Below, in pieces: positions 17,118 to 26,503 of a stretch of 64,000 nt of DNA. Origin of the DNA: Novosphingobium nitrogenifigens DSM 19370. GTDB lineage: Bacteria; Pseudomonadota; Alphaproteobacteria; Sphingomonadales; Sphingomonadaceae. The translations under genes were made by a program, and so were the position numbers. A model generated the notes under the pieces. The model made no database searches, was not told the origin of the DNA, and saw only the letters and a list, made by a program, of their open reading frames with translations. The stretch is taken from contig NZ_GL876931.1 of the NCBI RefSeq assembly GCF_000192575.1, positions 246,176-310,175 on the forward strand, read 5' to 3'. The stretch's first letter is position 1; each line of letters opens with the position of its first letter.

Positions 17118-19580
17118 TTACAGGAATTTCTGGCTGAACCGGATGCCGAAATATTGCGGTTTGATCGGATAGCTGCGCGAGCCTTCGGTGCAGGTCTGGA
17201 TTTCGCAGAAGGCATTGCGGCTGAGCACGCCGCGTTTGTCGAAGGTGTTCTGGATGAAGATCTCGGCGCTGAACCCACCGCGCTTGGCGCCGGTGGAGAA
17301 GTCGAAGCTTTCGAACCCGGTGGGATCGCCGAACAGGGCATCATTGGCGGTGTTGAGGTCGGACGTGCTGCTCGACTGGTGGAACGCAACGCCCTGGACG
17401 AAGGCGTTCCAGCGGCCGATCGGGCGTTCATAGCGGACCGTCAACTGCCCCTTGAAGCGGGGCTGACGCGGCAGGCGGGTGCCTTTGGATGCGGCGAGGT
17501 CGCCGGTTTCGCTCGAACAGGTTGAGCGCGGGACGAGATTGGAAGACGAGACGAGATCACAGAAGTTCGTCGACAGGCGGGAATCGTTGTAGGCGCCCGA
17601 TCCCGAAATCAGCACGGGGCCGATTTTCCAGTCGAAGTCCGCCTCGATGCCATAGACGCGAGCGTCCCCGGCATTGACCGTGTTCGTGCTGCCGAACGTG
17701 TTGGGGACCACGACCTGATATTGGACCCCGTTCCACTTTTCGTAATAGGCGGCCGCATTGACGCGCAAGTTCCGCCCGAAGCGGGCCTTCACCCCGATTT
17801 CGAAATTGTCGAGCGTGTCGGCCTTGTACGGACTGCTGCCGGTAAGGTTGTTGCCGCCGCCGGGCCGGAAGCCGGTCGAGTAGGTGAAATAGAGCATCTT
17901 GTCGGGACGAACCTGCCAGGCGATGCTGGCTTTGTGTGTCTCGCCGGTCTGGTGATAGGGCTCGTTGACGTTGATGCATTGCAGGCGTTTCGTCAGCGGG
18001 AAACTGCACGTATCCATGTCATAGATCGTGCCGTTGAAGCCATAGGTGTTGTTGCTGGTCGAGAAATAGCGGATGCCGCCGGTCACTTTGACCGCAGGCA
18101 GGATCGGGTAGGTCGCTTCGGCATAGAGCCCGAAATCCTTGTAGGTCTGATCGTAATCGGTCGCATAGAGCGCATTGCCGCGCACCGCCGGGGCCGGATT
18201 GGTCGGGGTGAAAATACCGGTCGTCGGGTCATAGTCGGTCCCCGCATAGCCGTTGGCCGAGCCGGAATAGATATAGTCCGCGTCGAACGAGTTCTTCTGG
18301 TACTGGTGGAATACCCCGGCCGTCATTTGCAGTTTCGATGACTTGGGCGTTGCGATGCGCAGTTCCTCGGTGATCTTTTTGCCCACGGTGGATTCGGTCG
18401 CATATTGGGCCGGATCGAGAATGGCGCCGTTCTGATCGCGGAAGTAGTAATAGCTTCCGCCCATCTTGTCGTAATCAATCGAATAATAGGCATAGTCCTG
18501 CAGGATGTGCGTGGCGCGGTGGAAATAGCCGACGACGCCGGTCACATCGAGCCCGGCGATCTGGCCCTGAATGGTCAGCGAGGCCTGATACCATTCATCC
18601 TTGGTATGGGTCGGGGTGTAATCATGCACCTGCAACCCGGAAAAGCGCGGGTCGTAATTGAACGTGCCCGAACTCGCGAGGTGCTGGTAGGTGATCGAGG
18701 GCATGATCGACCAGTTGCCCGCCTCCGCCAGAAGGCTGGCGCGCCCGCCCCATTCGGTGACCGGGTTGTAATTGTTCTTGGCGATGGCGGCATTGCTGCT
18801 GACATAGGAAATCGCGGGATTGTTCTGCCCGAACGTATAGGTGTAGCTCGCAGGAGTGTTGTCGATGTAGCCGCCTTCGTGGTCGTAAAAGGCCATGACG
18901 CGCAAGGCGAGATTGGCTGCGAGCGGGGCGTTGAGGTATCCTTCGACTTGCCCGCCGGTATCTCCCGCGCCGTATTTGGCCGCCTGCACGTCCATGCCCG
19001 CTTCCCATTTGTCGAGCTTGGGCTTTTGCGTGATGATGCGCATGGTCCCGGCAAGTGAACTCGAACCGAACAGCGTTCCTTGCGGTCCCGACAGCGCCTC
19101 GACGCGTTCGACGTCGTAGATATGGATTTCCGGCTGGCCGTTGCTTGACGTCATCGGCACGTCGTCGAGATAGAGCGCGGCCGTCGGCAGACCGACGCCG
19201 CCTACGGAAATGCCGCGGAAATAGAAATTCGATCGGCCGGGCCCGAGCGTATCGAAACTGACGCTCGGCAACATCTGGGCATAGTCGGTGAAGTTCTTCA
19301 CTTCGTGTTGTTCGAGTTTGTCCATGGTCAGCGCTTGCAGGCTGACCGGCACTTTCTGGATGCTTTCCTGTTTGCGCGTGGCGGTCACCACGATTTCACC
19401 AAGGGCCGGAGCGCCACTTTCCGCAGCGGGTGTCGCGGTTTGGGCGGCTTGCGCGGTTTGGGCCATGACGACGCTTGCTCCGGGCGGCGTCAGCATGGTC
19501 GCCGCACCGAGCAGGCAGAGCCATTGTCGCGATGCCGTTCCCGATCCGGCATCTGCTCTTTTTAATGGATCTCTTGTCAC
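17118..19580 (-). CDS. TonB-dependent receptor
   Basis: About 820 aa. I chose the GTG at 19580 because GGAG precedes it by six bases and a signal peptide follows (hydrophobic LLGAATMLTPPGA, cleavage near VVMA-QTAQ); the frame is open to 19829 but that extension has no signal features. The TonB box/plug start is EIVVTATRKQESIQKVPVS, with plug motifs FYFRGISVGG, ALYLDDVPM and VEALSGPQGTLFGSSS. A 22-strand barrel follows, ending in a phenylalanine-leucine pair (FSQKFL). It is an outer-membrane gate for an unknown substrate. Its neighbours (GABA, beta-alanine and polyamine genes) suggest an amine-containing compound. Divergent from a TPR-sulfotransferase gene. Confidence 0.93.
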   Translation of the reverse strand: MTRDPLKRADAGSGTASRQWLCLLGAATMLTPPGASVVMAQTAQAAQTATPAAESGAPALGEIVVTATRKQESIQKVPVSLQALTMDKLEQHEVKNFTDYAQMLPSVSFDTLGPGRSNFYFRGISVGGVGLPTAALYLDDVPMTSSNGQPEIHIYDVERVEALSGPQGTLFGSSSLAGTMRIITQKPKLDKWEAGMDVQAAKYGAGDTGGQVEGYLNAPLAANLALRVMAFYDHEGGYIDNTPASYTYTFGQNNPAISYVSSNAAIAKNNYNPVTEWGGRASLLAEAGNWSIMPSITYQHLASSGTFNYDPRFSGLQVHDYTPTHTKDEWYQASLTIQGQIAGLDVTGVVGYFHRATHILQDYAYYSIDYDKMGGSYYYFRDQNGAILDPAQYATESTVGKKITEELRIATPKSSKLQMTAGVFHQYQKNSFDADYIYSGSANGYAGTDYDPTTGIFTPTNPAPAVRGNALYATDYDQTYKDFGLYAEATYPILPAVKVTGGIRYFSTSNNTYGFNGTIYDMDTCSFPLTKRLQCINVNEPYHQTGETHKASIAWQVRPDKMLYFTYSTGFRPGGGNNLTGSSPYKADTLDNFEIGVKARFGRNLRVNAAAYYEKWNGVQYQVVVPNTFGSTNTVNAGDARVYGIEADFDWKIGPVLISGSGAYNDSRLSTNFCDLVSSSNLVPRSTCSSETGDLAASKGTRLPRQPRFKGQLTVRYERPIGRWNAFVQGVAFHQSSSTSDLNTANDALFGDPTGFESFDFSTGAKRGGFSAEIFIQNTFDKRGVLSRNAFCEIQTCTEGSRSYPIKPQYFGIRFSQKFL

Positions 19581-20001
19581 GTCATGCTCCCCTAATGACG
19601 CGCCGATGGCGGCGCGGATCACGTCGCGGGGGATTGGCGGGACGACGAAGCCCGTGCCGGGAAGCGTGGTGCTTCCGGCCCAATCGTCATTCTCGCCATG
19701 ATCGCACCCCTGCCAAGGCGATGCGAAACGCCCCTGCTTCAACTTGCGAACGAATTCGGACTTGTTGTGTCTGAAAAGGATTGGGATTGGTGCCGTATCC
19801 CTCTGAAATACGGGGATATATGGCGTCATTTCCGGTCTTGGTTACGATGCGAGGCTAAAACGCGCGGCTTTTGCCTGTCAAGCGCGCCGATCCACCCTTT
19901 TATCCATGACAATCAGGCATATGGACTTGCACATTCAAGGGTGTGGTCTTGGCGGCGCCAGAGCGCCATGATGCAGCACCTTCCGTTTCGGAAGAACTGG
20001 C
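19581..20001. other. Divergent promoter region between TonB receptor and TPR-sulfotransferase
   Basis: About 420 nt with no convincing gene. The inverted repeat at 19794-19813 lies in it, as do the presumed promoters of both flanking genes. Confidence 0.5.
19794..19813. promoter_or_regulatory. Inverted repeat, candidate operator
   Basis: CCGTAT, eight bases, ATACGG; an overlapping TATCCC/GGGATA pair extends it to 19818. It lies about 210 nt upstream of the TonB-receptor start and 190 nt upstream of the sulfotransferase start, where a regulator-binding site would be expected. No regulator can be assigned. Confidence 0.3.
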
Positions 20002-22056
20002 ATGAGGGGCGGTGGAAACGGGATGAACAGGCCCACAGCTTCCGAGGCGGGCAACCGGCTCGATGCGGCGCACCGCCTGCTCGGCAGCGATTCTGCTGCG
20101 GCTGCGGCCTTGGCGCGAGAGGTGGTGCGGGCGCAGCCGGACGATCCCCGCGCGGCCATGGTGCTCGCCTGCGCCTTGCGCCTGTGCGGGGATGCACATG
20201 GTGCGGTTGCCGCACTCGACTTGCCGGTGCGCGCGGCCCCGGAGGATCCGGTCCTTGCCGGGGAATGGGGCCTTGCCCTCGTGGCGGCAGGAGATCATGC
20301 CCGCGCCATTGCTCCCTTGCGCCTTGCGACCCGCGCGCAGCCGCGTCTTGCCCGCACGTGGCAGGCGCTGGCCCGCGCCTTGCGCATGACCGGGGCAGAG
20401 GATGAAGCCTGGCACGCCGATGCCGGGGCGGTCGCGGCGGCCAGTGTCGATCCCATGCTGGCCGAAGCGGCCCGCGCCATGACCGCAGGCGCAACGGACA
20501 AGGCGCAGGCGCTGATCGAGCGTTATCTCTCGCTCATGCCAGACGACGCGGCGGCGATCCGCTTGTTGGGCGAACTGGCCTGGCGCAGCGGACGACAGGA
20601 TCAGGCGATCGTCCATGTTACGCAGGCTGTCGCGCTGGCGCCGGGGTTCGAGGCTGCCCGCGTTTTTCTGGCGCGGATGTTGGTCGAGGCAGACCGCTTG
20701 CCCGAAGCCATGGAACAGGCCGACATTCTCGTCGCCCGTGCCCCCGATGAACCCGGGCTTGTCATGCTGCGGGCCTCGATCCTGGTAAAGCTGGGCGAAC
20801 AGGACGCCGCGCGCGTGATTTATGAGGATCTGATTGCGCGAGGGACTGCTCCGGCGGCGGTTTTCCTCAATCTCGGCCATGTCGCCAAGACGCTGGGGCA
20901 TGCAGGCAAGGCGGTGGAGGCCTTTCGTGGTGCCATCGCGCGCGCGCCGGGTTCGGGCGAGGCATGGTGGAGCCTTGCCAATCTCAAGACCGTCCGGCTC
21001 GACGCCGGGGACATTGCCGCCATGCGCGCGGCGCTGGCGGCCGGGGCGCGGGGTGAGGATGCGTTCCAGTTGCACTTTGCTCTGGGCAAGGCGCTGGAGG
21101 ATGCGGGCGAAGATGCCGAAGCCTTTGCCGCCTATGCGCAAGGCAATCGCCTGCGCCGCGCCGATCTCCCTTATGATGCGCGCGCAACGCATACCCGTGT
21201 CCGTGCGCATGCGCGGCAGTTCGATGCGGCCTTTTTTGCGGGGCTGGAACCGGGCGGGGTAGGGGCGGCGGACCCGATTTTCGTGGTCGGCCTGCCGCGC
21301 GCCGGATCGACGCTGGTCGAGCAGATTCTCGCCAGCCACAGCGAGGTCGAGGGAACGCACGAATTGCCCGCGATGATGATGCTGGCCGATCGTCTGGCCG
21401 TGCGAGCGCGTCGCGAAGGAGTTTCTCCCGAAGCTCTCGTCGCGGGGCTGTCCGCAGACGAGCGCACGGCGCTGGGCGAAGACTATCTCGCCCGTGCGGG
21501 GGTTCACCGGCGGACCGATCGTCCCCGTTTCATCGACAAGATGCCCAACAATTGGCAGCATCTCGGGCTCATTCGCCTGATCCTGCCGCGCGCGGTCATT
21601 GTCGATGTGCGGCGCCACCCGATGGCGGCGGGGTTTGCCGTGTGGAAGCAGCATTTCGCGCGCGGACAGGCCTTTGCCTATGACCTTGCCGACATCGGGC
21701 ACTATTACCGCGATTACGTCGCCCAGATGGCAGCCTTTGACGAAGCCGTGCCGGGACTTGTCCATCGGGTGGTCTATGAAGACCTCGTTGCCGATACCGA
21801 TGGGCAGATCCGGGCCTTGCTGGCTGCGCTCGACTTGCCGTTCGAGGAGGGGTGTCTCGAATTCTGGCGCAACGGGCGCGCGGTGCGCACGGCGAGTGCA
21901 GAGCAAGTGCGCCAGCCGATCTTTACCGACGGGCTCGATCGCTGGCGCCGCTTCGCGCCCTCGCTCGGTCCGCTCGAACAGGCGCTGGGGCCGGTCGTGG
22001 AGGCATGGCCGGGAACGCCGCCGGACTGGCGCGACTGGCTCGGCCGGGACATCTGA
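20002..22056 (+). CDS. TPR-repeat sulfotransferase
   Basis: 684 aa from ATG 20002 (an ATG at 20023 is an alternative). Residues 15-400 are TPR-like helical repeats (for example LGHVAKTLGHAGKAVEAFRGAIARAPGS is read as one such unit at roughly 290-317). The C-terminal third is a sulfotransferase domain: PIFVVGLPRAGSTLVEQIL is the PAPS 5'-phosphosulfate loop, followed by FIDKMPNNW and VIVDVRRHPM, the 3'-phosphate site. It probably transfers sulfate from PAPS to a peptide, lipid or small molecule; the TPRs may present the acceptor. No signal peptide, so cytoplasmic or membrane-facing. Such genes are often found beside TonB receptors in sphingomonads, as here. Confidence 0.87.
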   Translation: MRGGGNGMNRPTASEAGNRLDAAHRLLGSDSAAAAALAREVVRAQPDDPRAAMVLACALRLCGDAHGAVAALDLPVRAAPEDPVLAGEWGLALVAAGDHARAIAPLRLATRAQPRLARTWQALARALRMTGAEDEAWHADAGAVAAASVDPMLAEAARAMTAGATDKAQALIERYLSLMPDDAAAIRLLGELAWRSGRQDQAIVHVTQAVALAPGFEAARVFLARMLVEADRLPEAMEQADILVARAPDEPGLVMLRASILVKLGEQDAARVIYEDLIARGTAPAAVFLNLGHVAKTLGHAGKAVEAFRGAIARAPGSGEAWWSLANLKTVRLDAGDIAAMRAALAAGARGEDAFQLHFALGKALEDAGEDAEAFAAYAQGNRLRRADLPYDARATHTRVRAHARQFDAAFFAGLEPGGVGAADPIFVVGLPRAGSTLVEQILASHSEVEGTHELPAMMMLADRLAVRARREGVSPEALVAGLSADERTALGEDYLARAGVHRRTDRPRFIDKMPNNWQHLGLIRLILPRAVIVDVRRHPMAAGFAVWKQHFARGQAFAYDLADIGHYYRDYVAQMAAFDEAVPGLVHRVVYEDLVADTDGQIRALLAALDLPFEEGCLEFWRNGRAVRTASAEQVRQPIFTDGLDRWRRFAPSLGPLEQALGPVVEAWPGTPPDWRDWLGRDI

Positions 22057-22304
22057 TTCTTTTGCCGGGGGGCATTCAAGCGTCGCATTCTTTCGACCAC
22101 TTTTCCTGTCTTGGCCGGCGCAGCACCGCTTGCCCGCGCCCGAAGCTGGCTGGTCACGCATCAGGACAAGGCAACCGGATCGGTGCCTGCCCGCTCGATC
22201 AACAAGGATCGTCAGCCGGGTACTGATGCTTATCTGTTCATGACCGATGAAGCGCCCGGCCGGGCCGCTCTTGCCCTGAGGTCCTGAAATCTGAGACCCT
22301 GAAA

Positions 22305-24338
22305 TCAGGCCGTTCGGCGCGGGGAGAAGGGATAGGTCTTGCGCTCGATCACTTCCTGCACGGCGCGGTGGGCTTCGAGCATGGCCGCATCGGTGTGGGG
22401 GCTGGCAGCTGCGTCGCTGTTGGCGATGGATACGAGCCCGAACGGCTGGCGCCCGACGACGCAAGGGCGCGTCGGCGTCTCGCTATAGACCCATTCGACC
22501 GGGTCATAGAGGCTGTTATAGGTATAGGCATAGCCGTGCGGCCAGCGGTTGACGGTAATCGCGGCGATGTCGCGCCGTGCGTCGAACCCGCCGGGGCCGA
22601 GCAGGCGCTGCATCTGCGCGCGGGTTTCGCGCTCGAACGTTTCGAAACTGGTCGCCAGCAGGTCCGCGCGGGCCGCGCGATGCTGGTCGCGTCGGGGCAG
22701 GCCGGGCTTGGTGCAATAGTGGACGAGATGGGCCACGATCGGCTCGTCGGGATTGGCGGCATGGGCAAGGCCGCCGAGCGAGACGGCTTCGGTCAGGCCG
22801 ACTTCGTGATGGAACATCGTCGGGCAGTCGAAGCGGGAAATGCCCAGTTTGTGAAACGCGCGCCAGTTGGTCAGCGCGACGCTGGTATAGACGAGCGGCC
22901 CCTTGACTCCATAGGCCAGCGCTTCCTTTTGCGCGGCGGGCAATTCGGGCATGACATAGGGGATCATCATGTTCCAGCTCGCCAGAATGACCGCCTTCCC
23001 GCGCACTTGCCTAAGCTTGCCCCCGTTCATGTAACGGACGGCGACTTCCTCGGCACCGGCGGGATTGCCGATGTGCTCGACATGGACGACTATGCTCGAC
23101 AGGCGGATGCGGGTCGGATTGTCCGGACGGTCGAGCACGTCGTAATCGAAGCGGGCAAGGCCGAGGTCTTCCTGCGACCGGGCATCGGTGGCGCCGGGCA
23201 CCAGTTTTGCGATCAGTGCGCGGGCCACGGTCGCGTTGCCGTCGGGGAAGTGGACATCGCCATCTCCTTCCTTCTGGCGTCCGTGCTGGCCGCCGGGAAG
23301 GTCGGCGAACAGGCCATCGGGAATTTCGCCCAGACCCAGGCCCGCAAAGCCGGGATAGCCTTGCACCCAACCGAACAGCGCGGGTGTGGCATCGGCGCCG
23401 ACGCAGAACGTGCCGCATCCCATCAACTGGAAGAACCAATAGCCTTCTTCGCCGATCCCGGCCTTTTCGATCAGGAATTCGCGGAAGGAATGACGGGCGA
23501 GCCAGTCCTTCTTCTGGACGACCGACAGGCCTTCGAGATAATCGGGCGGGCGGTCCGAAGTCAGGCGATGGAGTGCGGCCTTTGCCGCAGCGCTGATCGG
23601 AGCCTTGTCGATGACGTCGGGGTTGAAGCCCCAGAAATGCTCCTTGGGCAGGCGCACGACCATGTCCTTGCCCCCGGTCGCCTTGCCGAACGTTTCGCGG
23701 TCGAAGGCATAGGCGCCCGCCAGCCCGAAATCGGCATAAAGATGGCGGTTGGCGCTGTTGGCGGTGCGAAAACGCGCCAGATCGAGGCCGATGTCTTCCA
23801 GCACCGAGCGCGCCCAGGGATTGTAGCGGCCTGGGCTTTCGATGTTGAGCGTGCCGCCGTTGCACACGATGGTCTTGCCGTTGACGACGAATTCGTTGCG
23901 CTTGGCATGGCCGCCGAAATCGTCGTGATTGTCGAGTACGAGCACTTTCTGCCCGGCGCCCATCGCCTTGTGATAGAAATGCGCGGCAGAAAGGCCCGAC
24001 AGGCCCCCGCCGACGATGACGAGATCGTAGATTTCCCCCTGATCGACCGCGCCCGAAAGCGACAAGGTGCCGTCGCGCAAGGCATGGGCATTTTCGAAGG
24101 CGCCGGGGTGGGCGCCCCGCATTCCGGTGCGCCGGGGCGGATAGGGATCGAGCCCGTTTCCGGTCAGGGCTGCCGCAAAGGCGCGGCTCGATCCGGTAGC
24201 CCCGGTCGCCATGGCACCTGCCGCCAGCGTCCCGGCCCCCAGCAGTACGCCATTGAGAAAGTCGCGGCGTTCGATCGGGCAATCCATGCCCAGACGCCGG
24301 TCGTCGGTGCGGGGCGTGCGTGCGGTATCGTCTGGCAT
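22305..24338 (-). CDS. Tat-exported FAD-dependent amine oxidoreductase, spermidine dehydrogenase-like
   Basis: About 677 aa from the ATG at 24338 (AGGA six bases upstream). ERRDFLNG at residues 23-30 is a twin-arginine signal. The FAD-binding Rossmann motif is VIVGGGLSGLSAAHFY (GxGxxG at 110-115), followed by LDNHDDFGGHAKRNEF, and the C-terminal flavin-contact region NRWPHGYAYTYNSLYDP. This organisation, including the NHDDFGGHAKRNEF segment, matches periplasmic spermidine dehydrogenase (SpdH) flavoproteins, which oxidise spermidine to a diamine plus an aminoaldehyde. It is divergent from a paralogue at 24541. Substrate preference cannot be derived from sequence alone. Confidence 0.8.
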   Translation of the reverse strand: MPDDTARTPRTDDRRLGMDCPIERRDFLNGVLLGAGTLAAGAMATGATGSSRAFAAALTGNGLDPYPPRRTGMRGAHPGAFENAHALRDGTLSLSGAVDQGEIYDLVIVGGGLSGLSAAHFYHKAMGAGQKVLVLDNHDDFGGHAKRNEFVVNGKTIVCNGGTLNIESPGRYNPWARSVLEDIGLDLARFRTANSANRHLYADFGLAGAYAFDRETFGKATGGKDMVVRLPKEHFWGFNPDVIDKAPISAAAKAALHRLTSDRPPDYLEGLSVVQKKDWLARHSFREFLIEKAGIGEEGYWFFQLMGCGTFCVGADATPALFGWVQGYPGFAGLGLGEIPDGLFADLPGGQHGRQKEGDGDVHFPDGNATVARALIAKLVPGATDARSQEDLGLARFDYDVLDRPDNPTRIRLSSIVVHVEHIGNPAGAEEVAVRYMNGGKLRQVRGKAVILASWNMMIPYVMPELPAAQKEALAYGVKGPLVYTSVALTNWRAFHKLGISRFDCPTMFHHEVGLTEAVSLGGLAHAANPDEPIVAHLVHYCTKPGLPRRDQHRAARADLLATSFETFERETRAQMQRLLGPGGFDARRDIAAITVNRWPHGYAYTYNSLYDPVEWVYSETPTRPCVVGRQPFGLVSIANSDAAASPHTDAAMLEAHRAVQEVIERKTYPFSPRRTA

Positions 24339-24540
24339 GACCGGTCCTGTCGTCTGGGGCCGCGTGGGAACGGGGGCAACAAGGGTGGCGGCGAACCCCT
24401 TGAAAGGGATGGGCAATGGCCGGGCCTTGCGGCAGGTTTCAGCGGCGTTTCGAGGCGTGTGCCGCATAGGTTTCCTGTTGCCCTCGCCAAGTCAATGTCG
24501 CGACCAACCCTTTTTAAACACTCACTGAAAGGATGTCCGG

Positions 24541-26493
24541 ATGAGCGAGCCGGTGGGGCCCGACGACCTTTCCCCGCAGTCGGATGGAGGGATCGCGCGC
24601 CGCGATTTTCTCGGCGGTGTCGGGGCGGGGACGATCCTGAGCCTTTTGGCGAACGATCCTGCCCGGGCGGCTGGCGGAGGTATCGGGGACGGGAGCGGTG
24701 CGGCGGGAACGGGGGCGTCACCCGATCCGGCAAGGTATCCGCCGGTGCGGACCGGGCTTCGGGGGCAATATCCCGGCAGTTTCGAAATGGCCCATGCCGT
24801 TCGCGACGGCGGTTTCACCGGCCCGGTCAGTGCGACGGACACTGGCGAGCATTACGATCTGGTGATTGTCGGGGGCGGTATTTCGGGGCTGTCGGCGGCG
24901 CATTTCTGGCGTCGGGCGCTGGGACCGGAACAGAAGATCCTGATCCTCGACAATCACGACGATTTCGGCGGCCATGCCAAGCGTAACGAGTTCCACGTCG
25001 GGGGACGCACGATCGTCACCTATGGCGGGACGATGAGCATCGAGACGCCGTTTCCCTATAGCTATACGGCCAAGGGGCTTCTGGCCGAACTCGGCATCGA
25101 TCCTTCGACGTCGGCGCGCTACGACCGGTCGCCGACGGTCTTTTCGGGCATGGGGACGGGGATTTTCTTCGACCGCGCGCATTTTTGCGTGGACCGGATG
25201 GTGTCGGGCTATGGCGTGCGGCCATGGGCCGACTTCTTTGCCGAAGTGCCGATGTCGGCGACCGCTCGGGCCGATCTCCTGCGCCTGCACACCGACAAGC
25301 GCGACTGGTTGCCGGGGCTTGAGCCCGAAGCCAAGGCCGAGGCGCTCAAGCGCATGAGCTATCGCGATTTCCTGTTGAAGCACGTGGGGGTCGGGGAAGA
25401 GGCGGTCACCTTCTTTGCCGGGAACGGCTATCGCAACAACATGCGCGTCGATACCTGCCCGGCGTGGGTTGCCATGCGCAGCCACCATGCCCCCGGCTTT
25501 GCGGGCATGGAAATTGCCGAGGCGATCGAGGCGGAAAGCGACAATTTCCATTTCCCCGACGGCAATGCCTCGATCGCGCGCCTGCTGGTCGGGAAACTGG
25601 TCCCCCACGCCATTCCCGCCGCCCGCGACATGGACAGCGTGGTGTCCGCGTCATGCGATTACAGTCGCCTCGACTTGCCCGCGAACACCACCCGCATCCG
25701 CCTGTCGAGCATTGTCCTGCGGGTCGAACACATCGCGGGCGATCCTGCGCGGGGCGTGGTTCCGGTGACCGAGGACAAGGCCGTGCGCGTGGTCTATGCC
25801 CGTTCCGATGGCACGCGGGCGAGCGTCACGGCGGCCGGGGCGATCCTTGCCTGTTTCAACAACATCATCCCTTTCATGGTGCCCGAATTGCCGGCCCCCC
25901 AGCGCGAGGCGCTGCGCTATGCGAGCAAGGTGCCGATGCAATATACGAGCGTCGTTCTGCGCAATGGCCACCCGCTCAAGGCACTGGGCGTGAAAACCGT
26001 CCACGCGCCGTTCGGCTATCATTCGGTGCTCTATCTCGATCCGGCGGTCTCGATCGGCGAGTATCGCGGACCGGCGAGCGTGGACGATCCGGTGGTGATC
26101 AAGCTCATCCGCAATCCCAATGCGCCGGGCCTGCCGCGCCGGGACCAGAACCGCGCGGGACGGGCCGACATGCTGGCAACCCCGTTCGAAGTCACCGAAC
26201 GCGAAGTGCGCGCGCAATTGCAGTCCATGTTCGGATCGACCGGGTTCGATCATCACCGCGACATCGTCGGTCTGACGGTCAATCGCTGGCCGCACGGTTA
26301 TGCCTATACCTATGACACGCTCGGCGATCCCGATCTGCCCGAGCGCGACCGGCCGCATGTGATCGGGCGCCAGCCGTGGGGCCGGATCGCGATCGCCAAT
26401 GCGGATTCGGCAGCGGCGGCCTTTACCAATGCCGCGATCGACATGGCCCACCGCGCGGTCGGCGATGTCCTGGTGGCGCGGGGCTTGACCTGA
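24541..26493 (+). CDS. Tat-exported FAD-dependent amine oxidoreductase, second spermidine dehydrogenase-like paralogue
   Basis: 650 aa. ARRDFLGG (residues 19-26) is a twin-arginine signal, and the ATG follows a GAAAGGATG-type ribosome binding site. The FAD motif is VIVGGGISGLSAAHFW (111-116 glycines), then LDNHDDFGGHAKRNEF and NRWPHGYAYTYDTLGDP, identical in layout to the divergent neighbour. Between these cores the two proteins differ clearly, for example this one lacks the neighbour's GGKDMVVRLPKEHFWG segment. It therefore looks like an old duplication with separate substrates. Predicted periplasmic amine oxidation, passing electrons to the respiratory chain or a cytochrome. Confidence 0.8.
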   Translation: MSEPVGPDDLSPQSDGGIARRDFLGGVGAGTILSLLANDPARAAGGGIGDGSGAAGTGASPDPARYPPVRTGLRGQYPGSFEMAHAVRDGGFTGPVSATDTGEHYDLVIVGGGISGLSAAHFWRRALGPEQKILILDNHDDFGGHAKRNEFHVGGRTIVTYGGTMSIETPFPYSYTAKGLLAELGIDPSTSARYDRSPTVFSGMGTGIFFDRAHFCVDRMVSGYGVRPWADFFAEVPMSATARADLLRLHTDKRDWLPGLEPEAKAEALKRMSYRDFLLKHVGVGEEAVTFFAGNGYRNNMRVDTCPAWVAMRSHHAPGFAGMEIAEAIEAESDNFHFPDGNASIARLLVGKLVPHAIPAARDMDSVVSASCDYSRLDLPANTTRIRLSSIVLRVEHIAGDPARGVVPVTEDKAVRVVYARSDGTRASVTAAGAILACFNNIIPFMVPELPAPQREALRYASKVPMQYTSVVLRNGHPLKALGVKTVHAPFGYHSVLYLDPAVSIGEYRGPASVDDPVVIKLIRNPNAPGLPRRDQNRAGRADMLATPFEVTEREVRAQLQSMFGSTGFDHHRDIVGLTVNRWPHGYAYTYDTLGDPDLPERDRPHVIGRQPWGRIAIANADSAAAAFTNAAIDMAHRAVGDVLVARGLT

Positions 26494-26503
26494 ACGTCTT
26501 TCT

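Noticed and set aside
19830..20001. Extra start region of the TonB receptor at 19829
   Set aside because: The 83-residue extension has no signal peptide, and the GTG at 19580 with GGAG spacing and a following signal sequence is a better start.
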